DNA from: Loripinus fragilis
Taxonomy: Eukaryota; Mollusca; Bivalvia; Lucinida; Lucinidae
DNA: 64,000 bases
Direction of reading: 5' to 3'
Assembly: GCA_964019695.1 (NCBI GenBank)
Contig: OZ026520.1
Location: 91,950,913-92,014,912 of the forward strand
Under the pieces are notes generated by a model. It did not search any database. It had not been told where the DNA came from and saw nothing but the letters and a program-made list of their open reading frames with translations. Both the position numbers and the translations under genes were made by a program. Positions 1 through 10,130 of this stretch are shown one piece after another. The stretch's first letter is position 1. Each line of letters begins with the position of its first letter.

Positions 1-3000
1 ATTGAAACAACTCTTCAATGCACTGAAATGAAATATTCTATCTGCTCAGATGCAAAGTAGAATGAGTACTAGAGGCAGTTTCAGGCTTCCCTTTTAGTTC
101 TAGTTTTGAAGGCAATGAACTGTACTTTTTTTCTTTCCGTGTGCCTGCTAAGGAATATTATTGAGGCTGATGACATTGGCAGGAAGGCTGTTGCAGACTT
201 CATTGACTCACTTTAAGTTTAAAAAATCTGTCTTTCATATCCCCCATAAAATGGTACAAGCAAAATAAAGTTTTGATGCTTGCGAGGTCAAGCAAGAAGA
301 AATTGCCAAATTTACAAAACGTAAACAGCCAGATGAGAGCTTAAAGGAGCGTCTTTAATAAGCATGACCTTCTTGCTATTGGACATAATGTTGAACTTGA
401 GTTGACAGTGTCGTTCCTTCTGGGACCTGTACCATGGTCACTGTCAACTCCTGATAGAATTTCCACCAAAACTGACAATTCCAAACTTCAGCATGGCTTG
501 CAATCACACATTGAACCGACATTAGATTGGCTATGTAGTGCTGCACATAACGTTGATGTTAATGCCGTAGCTACAGAGCATAATAGTTTTTCCTGTCACC
601 TTCATAGATCTGATGGCACCAGTATTCAACCAGGCACTAAAGGCAGGTTTTGTCATTGATACATATATACAATGTATAAGCAGCTGTCTATACAGTCTTA
701 CAAACATTCTTGCAGAGGATAACCTCAGTGTTTTGTTCAACAATGGTTTATGCAACAAAAGGTGCACATTCTAATTGTCAACAGCATTGGCCAGAATATG
801 GGGGGGGAAGAGATCTACAGTAATACATTGTTTTACAGATTGTGACACTACCAATGTGCCGATGTGTTAGTACTACGGAAAGGTTATTCCTATCAAACTG
901 ATAGAGAACCCCTCCCCCACTAGTTCATCAACATTCTAAGAAGGGTAGGATAACAAATAAAGAATTGCTCTAGGCACTCATCAGTGATATGACGACCTAA
1001 AATGTGCTATATATGTAATTGTGAATAAGCTGCAGTACGACATGTTTCTGAAAAAAGTACCAAAGCCATACACATATACTGACTATTTCAAATGGCATGA
1101 ACATGAGCTTACCTCCACCCTGCTTTTCTGTCATTAAGATGTACATACAAAGATTGAACTATCAAGTCTTTCACATGAAAACGAGCGAGGCTTTCCAGAT
1201 ATGGACAAAATGTGTGGAAAATAAATGGGAAGGAAATTGAGTACCTCTGGGTGGAAGATAACTTGATTGTGCCCTAACAAAAGAGCCACAGAATAATATT
1301 TCACATTTTGTGTGATATGGGGTTACCATGTTCGAAACTCAACAACTCAAACCTTATAAAAGATAGAAACATAATATTTGCAGTTCCCAAAAGGTACATA
1401 AACATTCTTTAATGCAAAATGAGTTAATAAGCACATTCACATTAAAAAAATATCAAACTATATTAGTTTCATAAATCATTTATATAGGAATAATGAAAAA
1501 AGTAACATACATAACACTTTTGGGTGCATATTTGTTTTCAAATGTCCATATCTGTGATGCAAAAATAGCTTACTTGGATGATATAGCCAATTTGGAAATC
1601 TTACCCTATGGTTCGCACTTTTCAGAGGTCATATCATTTACTACAATTATCAAAGATGTTGATGGATAATATATATAATTGGCTGTTACAGGGTAATGGT
1701 GCCATTACCAGAGTGCTAGCATATTGCAAAATCCTTGCAAGATAAATCTGATAGAGGAGTAATAAGTTGTATAGGAACATTCTTTAAAACCCTTGGATAA
1801 TATATGAAGATTTGCTATAGAACTTCTACCTGATGGGTTTTCTTTGATCTTTCAAGTTGTTACTCGCACATTGCACTGAATGGTACAAACTTTCCATGAG
1901 TATTATGTCAACTATATTTGGTGTCTCTATAAAAGAAAAGAGGGTTTATGGTAGTTAATGTTTTGAGTTACTTCCTCAGCAAATGAGCCAGAGTAAGAAG
2001 AAGTGCATGGACCTGTGCCAGCATGCAAATAAGTACAAGCAGGTCGTGTTGGAGACCTTATCTTGAATGTTTAATGGTATTCAGAGAGTAACGTATGTAA
2101 CCTGGGTTGTAAAATAGTGTAAGACACCATAATAAGGAATTTTAATTCATTTGAATTGCAGCCTTATAGATTTACTATATTCACTGACGGATGTAATACA
2201 TGTATAGTCACTAACTCCCATACTGATACTTGGAAATAACATCTGAAACACTAAGTAACATATACAACGGCAAAAACTCAAGACATTTATAAAATAAATG
2301 CTAAAAATTATGTAACTGTGCTATAAGAAGTTCTTAAACCTGTGCCAGACTTCAAAAAAGTGTGAATATGTCATGTTGGAGACATTATCAGGAAAATTTA
2401 ATGTTATTTTGCGGGTAACATACGTAACATAATGTTACCTGCTAACGCTGCCACTCTCAGAGAGCCAACATATTTCATTTTGTGGCTTATATAATGTAGT
2501 ATTTGAAAATCATAGTGTACGAAATTCCCCCTGGGGGGAAATGGGGTCTATAGCCAGCGCGAGGCCTGGAGAATTACATTCTACACTTTTCTGTGATATG
2601 GGGGTACCATGTTCATCATCTAATAACTCAAAAAGTATATAAGATAGAAACGTAATGCTTGCAGTTTTGAAAAGGTAAATAAATAAATATTTAATTTAAT
2701 GCCAAATTAATGAATATATACTGGTTTCAATAAAATTTAAGACAAACTATATTAGATGCATTTATCATTTAAAAGGGGGTTCAATGAAAAAATGTAACAT
2801 ACACTACATCGGGGGTGACTATATTTGTTTTCAAATGTCATTATCTGTGGCCCAGTAATAGCTTATTTAGAAAATATAACCAATTTGGAAATCTTATCTT
2901 ATCTTTTGCACCTTTTTGAAGTCTTAAAAAGAATTTTAATTACCAAATAAAAAGTAGGGTAACGTATGTAACAGGCTGTTACAGCTTAACGCTGCCATTG

Positions 3001-3112
3001 TCAGAGGGCTAACATGTTGCAAAATCCTTGCAAGACATTGGGCTTCAAGAAAAATATGGTCTACAAAATTCCCCCTGGGGGGGGAGGTAAACCATATCCA
3101 GCCAGTGGCCTA
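1..3112 (+). mobile_element. Harbinger-like long-TIR DNA element, copy A (cut by window start)
   Basis: This is the 3' part of an element whose other copy lies inverted at 41849-46228. From base 1 (ATTGAAACAACTCTTCAATG) to CCAGTGGCCTA at 3112, its reverse complement can be followed almost continuously through 41849-44960. Landmarks are repeated GTAACRTATGTAAC motifs, TAACGCTGCCACTCTCAG near 2445 and AAATTCCCCCTGGGG near 2525 and 3067, which recur as subterminal repeats. The 3' end is the TIR CCATATCCAGCCAGTGGCCTA. It carries a decayed ORF near its start. The superfamily call rests on the TAA duplication around the other copy and is an inference. Confidence 0.8.
90..659 (+). pseudogene. Decayed ORF of the long-TIR element (copy A)
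   Basis: The best preserved part starts near 402 and reads FLLGPVPWSLSTPDRISTKT, then a Lys-Leu-rich stretch and NVDVNAVATEHNSF, with no stop for 85 codons. Upstream the frame is broken by stops and by a deletion relative to the inverted copy. The same peptide is traceable on the minus strand near 44315-44560, where the Trp codon of PVPWSL is a stop. The GPVPWSL..D...KTDKSKL wording resembles an unnamed ORF family often met in invertebrate repeats; this is from memory and is not a function. No transposase catalytic motif was seen. Confidence 0.5.
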
Positions 3113-3249
3113 TCAGTACTTTGTGGGTTAGTTACACAAAATCAACTGATTCCTGTCAATAATTTCATTTTTAATATTGAGTGTAAAAACTTGTCGTCAG
3201 AGTTAAATCAAATCAAACCAGAAACTAGAGCAACAGTTGATGGTACACC

Positions 3250-3880
3250 ATCGCAAATACCTGCTTTTTTACCTTTGACCTTTACCTTGGGTCAAGGTCA
3301 CACAAATTGTTGCCCAGTACCCTCTACATCATGTCACCTATGCACCTGCAAAGTTTGAAGTTGTAATGTCTGGCGGTTAAGGAGTAGATGCATTTCAAGA
3401 AAATACATTATATGACCTTGACCTTGGGTTCAAGGTCATATGAAGTGTTGCCCAGTACCCTCTAAATTATGTGACCTATACACCTGCAAAGTTTGAAGGT
3501 GCTATGTCCAGGGGTTAAGGAGGAGATGCAATTACAAGAAAATACATGTTTTTACCTTTGACCTTGATCTTTGGGTCAAGGTGACAGGAAATGTTGCCCA
3601 GTAACCTCTAAATCATGTGACCTATGCACCTGTTAAGTTTGGAGTTAAGGAGGAGATGCATTTACAAGAAAATATATTATTTGACCTTGACTCCAAGGTC
3701 AAGGTCACACAAAATTTTGCTCAGTTCCCTCTACATCATGTGATCTATGCACCTGTAATGTTTGCAGTTGCTACGTCCAATGGTATAGGATTAGAACATA
3801 ACAGCCGTACATACCCACACACAGACAGACTAAGGCAGGGGCATCTGTGTCATATTGACTCATTTCTAGTTTAGTCCTAT
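3250..3880 (+). repeat. AGGTCA-rich tandem repeat, about 4 units
   Basis: Units of about 120-150 bp repeat the order TTTGACCTTGACCTTGGG, TCAAGGTCACA, GTTGCCCAGTACCCTCTA, CATCATGTGACCTATGCACC, TGCAAAGTTTGAAG, GGAGGAGATGCATTTACAAG. Successive units are anchored at 3313, 3446, 3596 and 3719. An inverted array of the same family lies at 38560-39440 and a partial one at 5370-5570. It abuts copy A of the long-TIR element. No coding potential; the short ORFs here are products of the repeat. Confidence 0.85.
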
Positions 3881-4186
3881 CAAGAGATCACACTGTTCCT
3901 CTTTAGTAGTGTGTATAGAAAGGCTTTATAGCTGGATAGGATGGAAACTCAAGGCCATTTTGTTTTTTGAAATAACAGTTGTAAAGCTTGCATGCTTATC
4001 AGTTTTTTGGCACTTAACTGGTTAACCCTAGCTGTAGGAATCGGGTCACACTGATAATTACATTGTTGAAATGCACAGCAATTGCACTGTGTTTGCACCT
4101 AATTTGCTTTGCTAATTAATTAGATGATGCAAAACAATACTTCTGATACACTTCAATATCAGAATTAATTAACTCTTTCTCAGACA

Positions 4187-4390
4187 TCAGACCTCCAGAT
4201 AAGAGTGTGTGTAGTCAAAAATTAATTTTCTTTTTTCTCAACGAAAACATATGTTGTGAGTGCTCAAAAGAACCATCTCAATGAGATGGTTCTTTGAGCA
4301 CCCAAAACATATGTTTATACTAATGAACAAGAAATTAATCACAATTTTACTTGTAAAAAGTTCGCATATCTGGACCTTTGTGACTGTTGG
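4187..4390 (-). mobile_element. MITE, family A (AACCGTCTCATTGAGACGGTT centre)
   Basis: Family layout, read in the F direction: TTTAGATAAACAAA, GCGTAAAATTGTAA, TTTTCTTACCCATC, a central palindrome beginning TTTTGGGTGCTCAAAAGAACC, then ACCCACAACATATG, GAAATAAG and TACACACTCTTA. This copy is in the R direction (CCTCCAGATAAGAGTGTGT first). Its centre, AACCATCTCAATGAGATGGTT, is a perfect palindrome that differs from the usual centre in both arms. Confidence 0.8.
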
Positions 4391-4888
4391 GGAAAAGCAC
4401 AGATATTGGAACTCATCTTATAATCATCATTACTTAAAAGTATTACGGTAGTTGATCTGATAAGCACTCATGCTCCTTTCAACACACATTGAGTATTTAA
4501 GGTTTGATTACACTATATTAAACTTGTAAGTGGGGATGTGGTGGGTATTCCCTAGGAAATATAGCCAAAAGGGATGCTTTCAAGTTTGGCAAGAGTACAT
4601 GTAAATCAGAATTGTCCAATGAAAGTATCAGTTACTCCTCAGCCTTATATTGGGACTATGGTTTAGATTGACTTGCACCAACTAAAACATTGTCAGTTCT
4701 TGTTGATATTTGTCTCAAAGACATAGTGGATACAGAGAAACATTTTTTCAGTGAAAATATGAAAATGTCATAAGTTATCTCACATATTATCTTGAGGTAT
4801 TCATGATGACAGTTCTAAGAGTCTGACTGATTCATGTGGAGTGCTCTGTTGACAAGCTAAATGGACTTAAAGATTGATTGCTGACTGA

Positions 4889-5306
4889 AAAAAAATTATC
4901 AGTTGATTTAAGGGAAATTTGGGTGGGGGGGGGGGGGGGGGGACAAAAAAAACAACAAAAAAAAGCTCTGAAAATGACCAGTCAACTGGTCATTTTCAGA
5001 GCTTTTTTTGTTTGTTTTTTATATCTCCAGAAAAAACAATAAAACTAGTAAGGTAAACCAACAGTCTGTATTAAATCTTTAAAAATTTCATCATTTCCTA
5101 AAAATCTGGATAGGACAATCACTTTTAACAGTGTCACTCTCTAAAATACACAGACAGAACCTCAAAAATATATTTTTTTTTTCAACAAAACAAATAATAT
5201 TTTATAATAGAGGCGGCAGATAAAATAAAAAATAATTTTAGAATTTTTTTTCTTCTACTTTCCGAAAAATTACAGTTGTAAATCAACTAATAAAAAAATT
5301 CTGGCC
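4889..5306 (-). mobile_element. GGCCAGAATTTTT MITE, copy 1 (left end decayed)
   Basis: Reverse-oriented copy of the element at 14054-14517. The right end AATCAACTAATAAAAAAATTCTGGCC is intact; the left end survives only as TTATCAGTTGATTTA before a run of G. The central hairpin GCTCTGAAAATGACCAGT / ACTGGTCATTTTCAGAGC is perfect. Confidence 0.8.
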
Positions 5307-5369
5307 TGACTAACTGACTGATCATGACTGACTAGCTTATGGACCCTGAGTAAATGTCTGATAGTAACG

Positions 5370-5590
5370 GTTTAGGAGGAGATGCATTAACAAGAAAAAA
5401 CATTATTTGATGTTTGACCTTGACCTTGGGATCATAGTCACGCGAAAAGTTGCCCAATATCCTCAACATCATGTGACCTATGTACCTGCAAAGTTTGAAG
5501 ACGGTTTAGGAGGACTTGCATTTACAAGAAAAATAAAATATTTTACCTTTGACCTTGACCTTGTGACGGATGCACATACATATATGTACA
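5370..5590 (+). repeat. Partial AGGTCA-rich repeat
   Basis: About one and a half units of the 3250-3880 family (GGAGGAGATGCATTAACAAG, TTTGACCTTGACCTTGGG, CATCATGTGACCTATGTACC). It ends in a short CATACATA/TATATGTAC simple repeat at 5572-5605. Confidence 0.75.
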
Positions 5591-6194
5591 CATACATACA
5601 TACAGATTGAAGGACAGGCGGAAGAGAGACGTACCGGCTTTGGTAAGAAATTTTAAAAATACTCTTTTTTCAGAAAGAAAAAAAACTGGTATAATAATTT
5701 TCTTAAGGTAATTAGGGAAAAACAAACACACACACAAAAATGGGGAAAAGGTTTGGCATTTTCGATAAAGAATGGGATAGGATTTCAGAATCTCCTAGAG
5801 AAAGGCTGATGATAAGCTGTTGCAGTGTACTCAGTAAACTGACATTGTATTGTATTGTGAATCAGAGAAAATGTATGGCATAAATCAAAACTGATGCACT
5901 TTTGTTCAATACTCTTGCTGTTTGTTTATCATTTGTAAACATTTAGCATTCTTGAACAAGGAGTGAGCTAAGATTGTACCAGGCTTGAGATTTTTTACAT
6001 TTCTTAGTGAAGGATTGTTCTTATTAGACTGTACAATCATACTAATATGGGTTGTACCATCAAATTTTCTGATCTACACTATCTAGCAGAAATTCAGTGC
6101 AGATATTACATAACAAACATCAAACTTCCTATGACCCATGTCACGGGTAAACTTGCCCTAAGACACACAGACAGCAAATGCTTTAATTTGCCTG

Positions 6195-6690
6195 TTTGCC
6201 CCTGTTTTCCCACTTTATTTGGCCGCCTATTTTCCCACTTTGTCTGTCCACCTAATTTTTTCCCATTCTGTCAGGCAGCCTATTTTTGCACTTTGTCTGG
6301 CCACCTAATTTTTCCCCATTCTGTCTGGCAACTATTTTTGCACTTTGTCAGGCAGCCCATTTTCCTAATTTGTCTGGCAGCCTATTTTTGCACTTTGTCA
6401 GGCAGCCCATTTTCCTAATTTGTCTGGCATCCTATTTTTCCATTCTGTCTCGCAGCCCATTTTTGCACTTTGTCTGGCAGCCTATTTTCCACTTTTGTCT
6501 GGCAGCCATTTTTCCACTTTTGTCTGGCAGCCTATTTTCCACTTTTGTCTGGCAGCCTATTTTCCACTTTTGTCTGGCAGCCATTTTTCCACTTTTGTCT
6601 GGCAGTCTATTTTCCACTTTTGTCTGGCAGCCTAGTTTCCCATTCTGTCTGGCAGCCTAGTTTCCTACTTTGACTTGTAGCCATTTTCCC
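6195..6690 (+). repeat. 24-25 bp minisatellite (TTTTGTCTGGCAGCCTATTTTCCAC)
   Basis: About 19 imperfect units. Left units read CACTTTGTCTGGCCACCTAATTTT; the centre (6460-6640) is homogenised to ACTTTTGTCTGGCAGCCTATTTTCC. Units of 24 bp keep frames open on both strands, which produces several spurious ORFs of 61-124 codons. Confidence 0.9.
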
Positions 6691-6869
6691 CGTTTTGTCT
6701 CATCTGTTTCTTGATATTGTCTCGTGGCCATAAAAGTCCTGAAAGAAATTTTGGAAAAAATTGAAAGAAAAAAAATGAGAAATTTTGCTGACCACAAAAA
6801 AACCTTGCAAACTTACCCAACATGTTAAGCAATTAGGCAGATAAAGTAACAATTGACTTCTTTTAATTT

Positions 6870-7552
6870 TGGATTATTGATGCAATGGGAAGTGAGTGAC
6901 CATGGATATATCTTGATCAGATAAATGATGCAGTGGGAAATGAGGGGCCTTAGATAGATTTTCTCTATTATTTTATTTCAGATAGATTGAATGGCCTTGG
7001 ATATATTTTAATTTTTTTTTATTTCAGATAAATAATGCAATGGTAAATTGAATGGCCTTGGATATATTTTGAAGATTTTTATTTCAGATAAATAATGCAA
7101 TGGTAAATTGAGTAGCCTTGGATATATTTTGACGATTTTTATTGCAGATAAATAATGCAATGGTTAATTGAGTGGCCTTGGATATATATTTGACGATTTT
7201 TATTTCAGATAAATAATGCAATGGAAAATGAGCGGCCTTGGATATATTTTGATAATTTTTATTTCAGACAAGTAATGCAATGGGAAATGAGTGGCCTTGG
7301 ATATATTTAGACTACTTTTATTTCAGAATAATGATGCAATGGGAAATGAGTGGCCTTGGATATATTTTGATGATTTTTATTTCAGACAAATGATGCTATG
7401 GGAAATGAGTGGCCTTGGATATATTTAGACTTCTTTTATTTCAGATAAATAATGCAATGGGAAATGAGTGGCCTTGGATATATTTTGACAGATAAATGAT
7501 GCAATGGGAAATGAGTGGCCTTGAATATATTTAGACTGTTTTTCTATTTCAG
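6870..7552 (+). repeat. Exon-edge minisatellite: repeated splice acceptor plus exon start
   Basis: Eleven to twelve units of mostly 59-61 bp lie directly against the IS6 exon. Each consists of TTTTTATTTCAG, the exon-like 42 nt starting ATAAATGATGCAATGG and ending GGCCTTGGATATATTTT, and a short linker (GACGA or AGACTAC). Exon-like parts begin at about 6921, 6982 (internal deletion), 7028, 7088, 7148, 7209, 7268, 7327, 7386, 7445 and 7492, then the true exon at 7553; a divergent unit starts near 6873. The older 5' units carry GGTAAATTG in place of GGGAAATGAG. The exon's own polypyrimidine tract is itself a unit end. Clearly seen in sequence; any effect on splicing is inferred. Confidence 0.95.
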
Positions 7553-7656
7553 ATAAATGATGCAATGGGAAATGAGTGGCCTTGGATATATTTTCTCAGT
7601 CTCATAATCATAGGATCATTCTTTGTTCTCAACCTTGTTCTTGGTGTCCTCAGTGG
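7553..7656 (+). CDS. Cav1: Cav1 calcium channel alpha-1, exon encoding domain I S6
   Basis: 34 codons plus two bases. The peptide begins [14 protein letters not shown] and ends [15 protein letters not shown]; this is the pore-lining S6 helix of domain I with the post-pore NDA motif, in the L-type wording. It forms the cytoplasmic gate of the calcium pore in the plasma membrane. The acceptor is TTTTTCTATTTCAG and the donor GTAAGT. The final GG joins to A of the exon at 30204 to make the invariant Gly. The acceptor is the last of a long series of near-identical acceptors in the adjoining minisatellite. Cav2 channels differ here and in the next exon, so Cav1 is preferred. Confidence 0.95.
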
Positions 7657-8032
7657 GTAAGTATCTTTATGTCACATGTAGCCACACCGGGTTGGTGGTG
7701 TTTGAAAACTCTCACCAGAGTCAATCATATACTCAACTATAAAAGAAACCCTTCAGTCACTTTATAGGGCAATTATTGTAAAATAATTACGAAATCAAAA
7801 TATATTTTATACCATATTCTTTAACAATCAATTATGCATCAAATTATTAAATAATGTATTAGTTTTACTTAAACCTGTTCTTGCTGTACACCAGTGTATA
7901 GACAAGGGGTCATTTCTAAAAATGACAAGTTTCAGACAATTGGTTTTCACTTGAGTTCTAGTCTTAATCAGTTCACATTGTCCAATAACCAGTTTGTCCC
8001 TCTCAAGTGTGTGCAGAGGGCAAATTTTAGTA

Positions 8033-8250
8033 AGCCCGGACCTCAATACGATAGAGCAGTTGTTGGATGAGCTCTGGCGACGCATCCAGTGCATCCATCA
8101 TTGCAACCTGGGAATCTTCGAGAGCTTCAGGTTGCTCTACATTAAAAATGGGCGTGGATTCCCAAGAATGTTGTGCGGCGTCACATGCTTTTGGTTCAAT
8201 CTCGTTATGTGGCAGTTATTGCTGCAGGAGATGGTCATGTCTATTTTTAG
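8033..8250 (+). pseudogene. Tc1/mariner transposase C-terminal fragment
   Basis: From 8033 the frame reads SPDLNTIEQLLDELWRRIQ, matching the third catalytic block of Tc1/mariner transposases; the acidic residue after NTI is kept. After a frameshift, another frame reads PGNLRELQVALH, a stop, then IPKNVVRRHMLLVQSRYVAV and IAAGDGHVYF followed by TAG at 8248. This is the usual C-terminus (arginine-rich run, VIAA.GGH.Y). One frameshift and one internal stop make it dead. No N-terminal DNA-binding region or first catalytic Asp was found upstream, so it is a 5'-truncated relic. Confidence 0.85.
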
Positions 8251-8296
8251 ACGAATTTAACTCAAGTGAACTGATTTAGACGAGAATGAGGTATTC

Positions 8297-8540
8297 TACC
8301 TGTTATTAGGTGGCAGCTGAACTGCCATCCCATTTGGTATAAACTTCCACTTATTTCTATACTAAAACAATACGAGGTAAACATTTTCAGGCGATAAATA
8401 CTTAACATTTCTACAGGTTATTAGGTGGCAGCTGAACTGCCATCCCTTTTGGTATAAACTTACACTTATTTTCGTACTAAGGCAATATGAGATGAAAAAA
8501 TCCAAGAGATAAATCCTTAACATTTCTACCTGTTATTGTT
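8297..8540 (+). repeat. Tandem duplication, about 114 bp unit
   Basis: Two units start CTACCTGTTATTAGG (8297) and CTACAGGTTATTAGG (8410). A third stub starts near 8526. Each unit carries the palindrome GGTGGCAGCTGAACTGCCATCC and continues TTGGTATAAACTT. Confidence 0.85.
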
Positions 8541-8654
8541 GTTGCTGTAATCTAGATCGTGACAATCGAATAAAACATAGCTTTTAAAGCAATTGTAATA
8601 TTACACAAGGATCAGTTGCAGTTCTGCTGTTACCAAATTCTGAAATGTATGCTA

Positions 8655-8812
8655 TTTCAGGGCTGGACCCAGAGGGGTTGTTTAAGGGGGGGGGGGGCAC
8701 TTCAAGCCCAACACCTTGAACCAAGTGGTGCAAGCCGTGAGCGGGGGGAGAGTATGAGTGGAGGGGGAGGCTCATTGGAGGGGGGTTCGGGCCCCCGAAA
8801 TTTTTTTTAAAA
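8655..8812 (+). repeat. G-rich GGACCCAGAGGGG repeat fragment
   Basis: Starts GGCTGGACCCAGAGGGG, contains several runs of 6-9 G and ends GGGTTCGGGCCCCCGAAA. It is similar at its ends to the GGATCCAGAGGGGGG elements at 37256 and 53400 but lacks their middle. Confidence 0.5.
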
Positions 8813-8896
8813 TCTATGTCTCTGAGAATGCATTTCAAGCCATTTTGAAGCCCTCTTTTCCATATTCTATAACCTCAATTTTAAGTAAGGTTAGAC

Positions 8897-9292
8897 ACTC
8901 AAACCCCAGGGGGGGAGGGGGGGGGTACTCTGATATTTTCATACATGCGTAGGCTCAGGCTATGTTTTTGGGGTGGGGGTAAAAATTGTGAATTTTTATA
9001 TTTTTGGGGGTTTTCAGAATAACGATATTCTTTATGGTACGAAGATTTTGTTGATATTTTGTTTGGGTCATCACAAAATCGGGATATATTTAGGGGTCAT
9101 TTCTATGCATTTTAGGGTCTTTTCTTAAGGTCAACGTACAGAATGGGGGATATTTTTGGGGTTGCTAAAATTTCATATATTTTTGGGGGGGCTTGAAATT
9201 CCTGATATTTATTTTGGGGTGAACGGTAGATGCTGGGCCAGAGCCTACGTATAAAGAAAAAAAGGAGAGTACCCCTCCCCTGGGACTCAACC
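8897..9292. mobile_element. MITE with G-run terminal inverted repeats
   Basis: The left end is ACCCCAGGGGGGGAGGGGGG, then GGTACTC and ACATGCGTAGGCTCAGGC. The right end is GAGCCTACGTATAAAG, then GAGAGTACCCCTCCCCTGGG. These are inverted repeats of roughly 45-50 bp with some mismatches. The interior repeats ATATTTTTGGGG several times. Confidence 0.7.
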
Positions 9293-9942
9293 GCCTTGTT
9301 CCTAACTATAATCTTACAGTTTCTCTTTGTCCTCTTGGAGCTTTGGTAAAGTTCCCATGTGGGGAGGGGGCACAGCAGTTTAATGCAAGTCTGAGTCAGC
9401 CCAATGTTCAGAAAAACAGCAGAGCCCTTGTGAGGGGGATGGGGGGGGGGGCTTAAAATTTGAAAAAAAATGCTAGAAACAATAAAGCCCAAAAAGAACT
9501 CTCCATGAAATATCTAGTCTGAAGTGCATTTAAATGTGTGCAGCAGACTAGAAATGCAGACCACATTTAAGAAAAAAAGTTATTGCTGGCTAAACATTAA
9601 TCAAGCTTTCTGGTGTAGATTTGTAAAATGTAGGATGCAGATTGTTATTTTAACAACTGAGAGTCTTGCTAGCAAATTGATGTTGGCGGATTTTTACACT
9701 AAAACAAACACTGATTTTGAAGCTCCTCCCCACATTTTAAACTCTGGTCGTGTGTCTCCTGGGTACCTTGTCTAAACACTGATGAATAGCATGAACAGAT
9801 TAACTAAAACTGTTACATTATTCAATGAAATGATGCAGAACTGATTGCTACGGAATATGGTATAAATATATTTTCATTTCTTAATTCTGATTTCCATAAC
9901 TGCCCTGAGAAGTGACTGATGGGTTTCTTTTGTAGTTGAGTA

Positions 9943-10130
9943 TATATAGCTAGGTCCAGATAGTAAAATTTTATTTATTTTCTTACCCATCAATTTAAAC
10001 ATGTGTTTTGGGTACTCAAAGGAATGATCTCATTGAGACGGTTCTATTGAGTACCCACAACACATGAGAAATAAGAAAAAAGAATTTCTTATTGTGTGAA
10101 TCTGAGTGTTTTTAATTGCAAAGTGTGAAA
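9943..10130 (+). mobile_element. MITE, family A, F copy with diverged centre
   Basis: Flanks TTTTCTTACCCATCAATTTA and AGTACCCACAACACATGAGA are clear. The centre GAATGATCTCATTGAGACGG is no longer a perfect palindrome. Confidence 0.75.

Larger units (their letters stand above)
1..7552 (+). other. Intron upstream of the IS6 exon (5' part outside window)
   Basis: This stretch should be the intron between the exon encoding the domain I pore and the IS6 exon. I searched it for a peptide such as the pore T-x-E-x-W-T-D or YW preceding the IS6 start and found none. It holds the long-TIR element, an AGGTCA-rich array, two palindromic elements and two minisatellites. I see nothing recognisable at 3881-4186, 4400-4888 (apart from a run of about 18 G near 4925) and 5590-6190. 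Confidence 0.7.

Noticed and set aside
6286..6660. Overlapping 124- and 71-codon plus-strand ORFs
   Set aside because: Products of the 24-25 bp minisatellite; all frames give the same kind of repeated peptide.
1..6869. Domain I S5-pore exon upstream of IS6
   Set aside because: No peptide resembling the domain I pore was found; it must lie before base 1.
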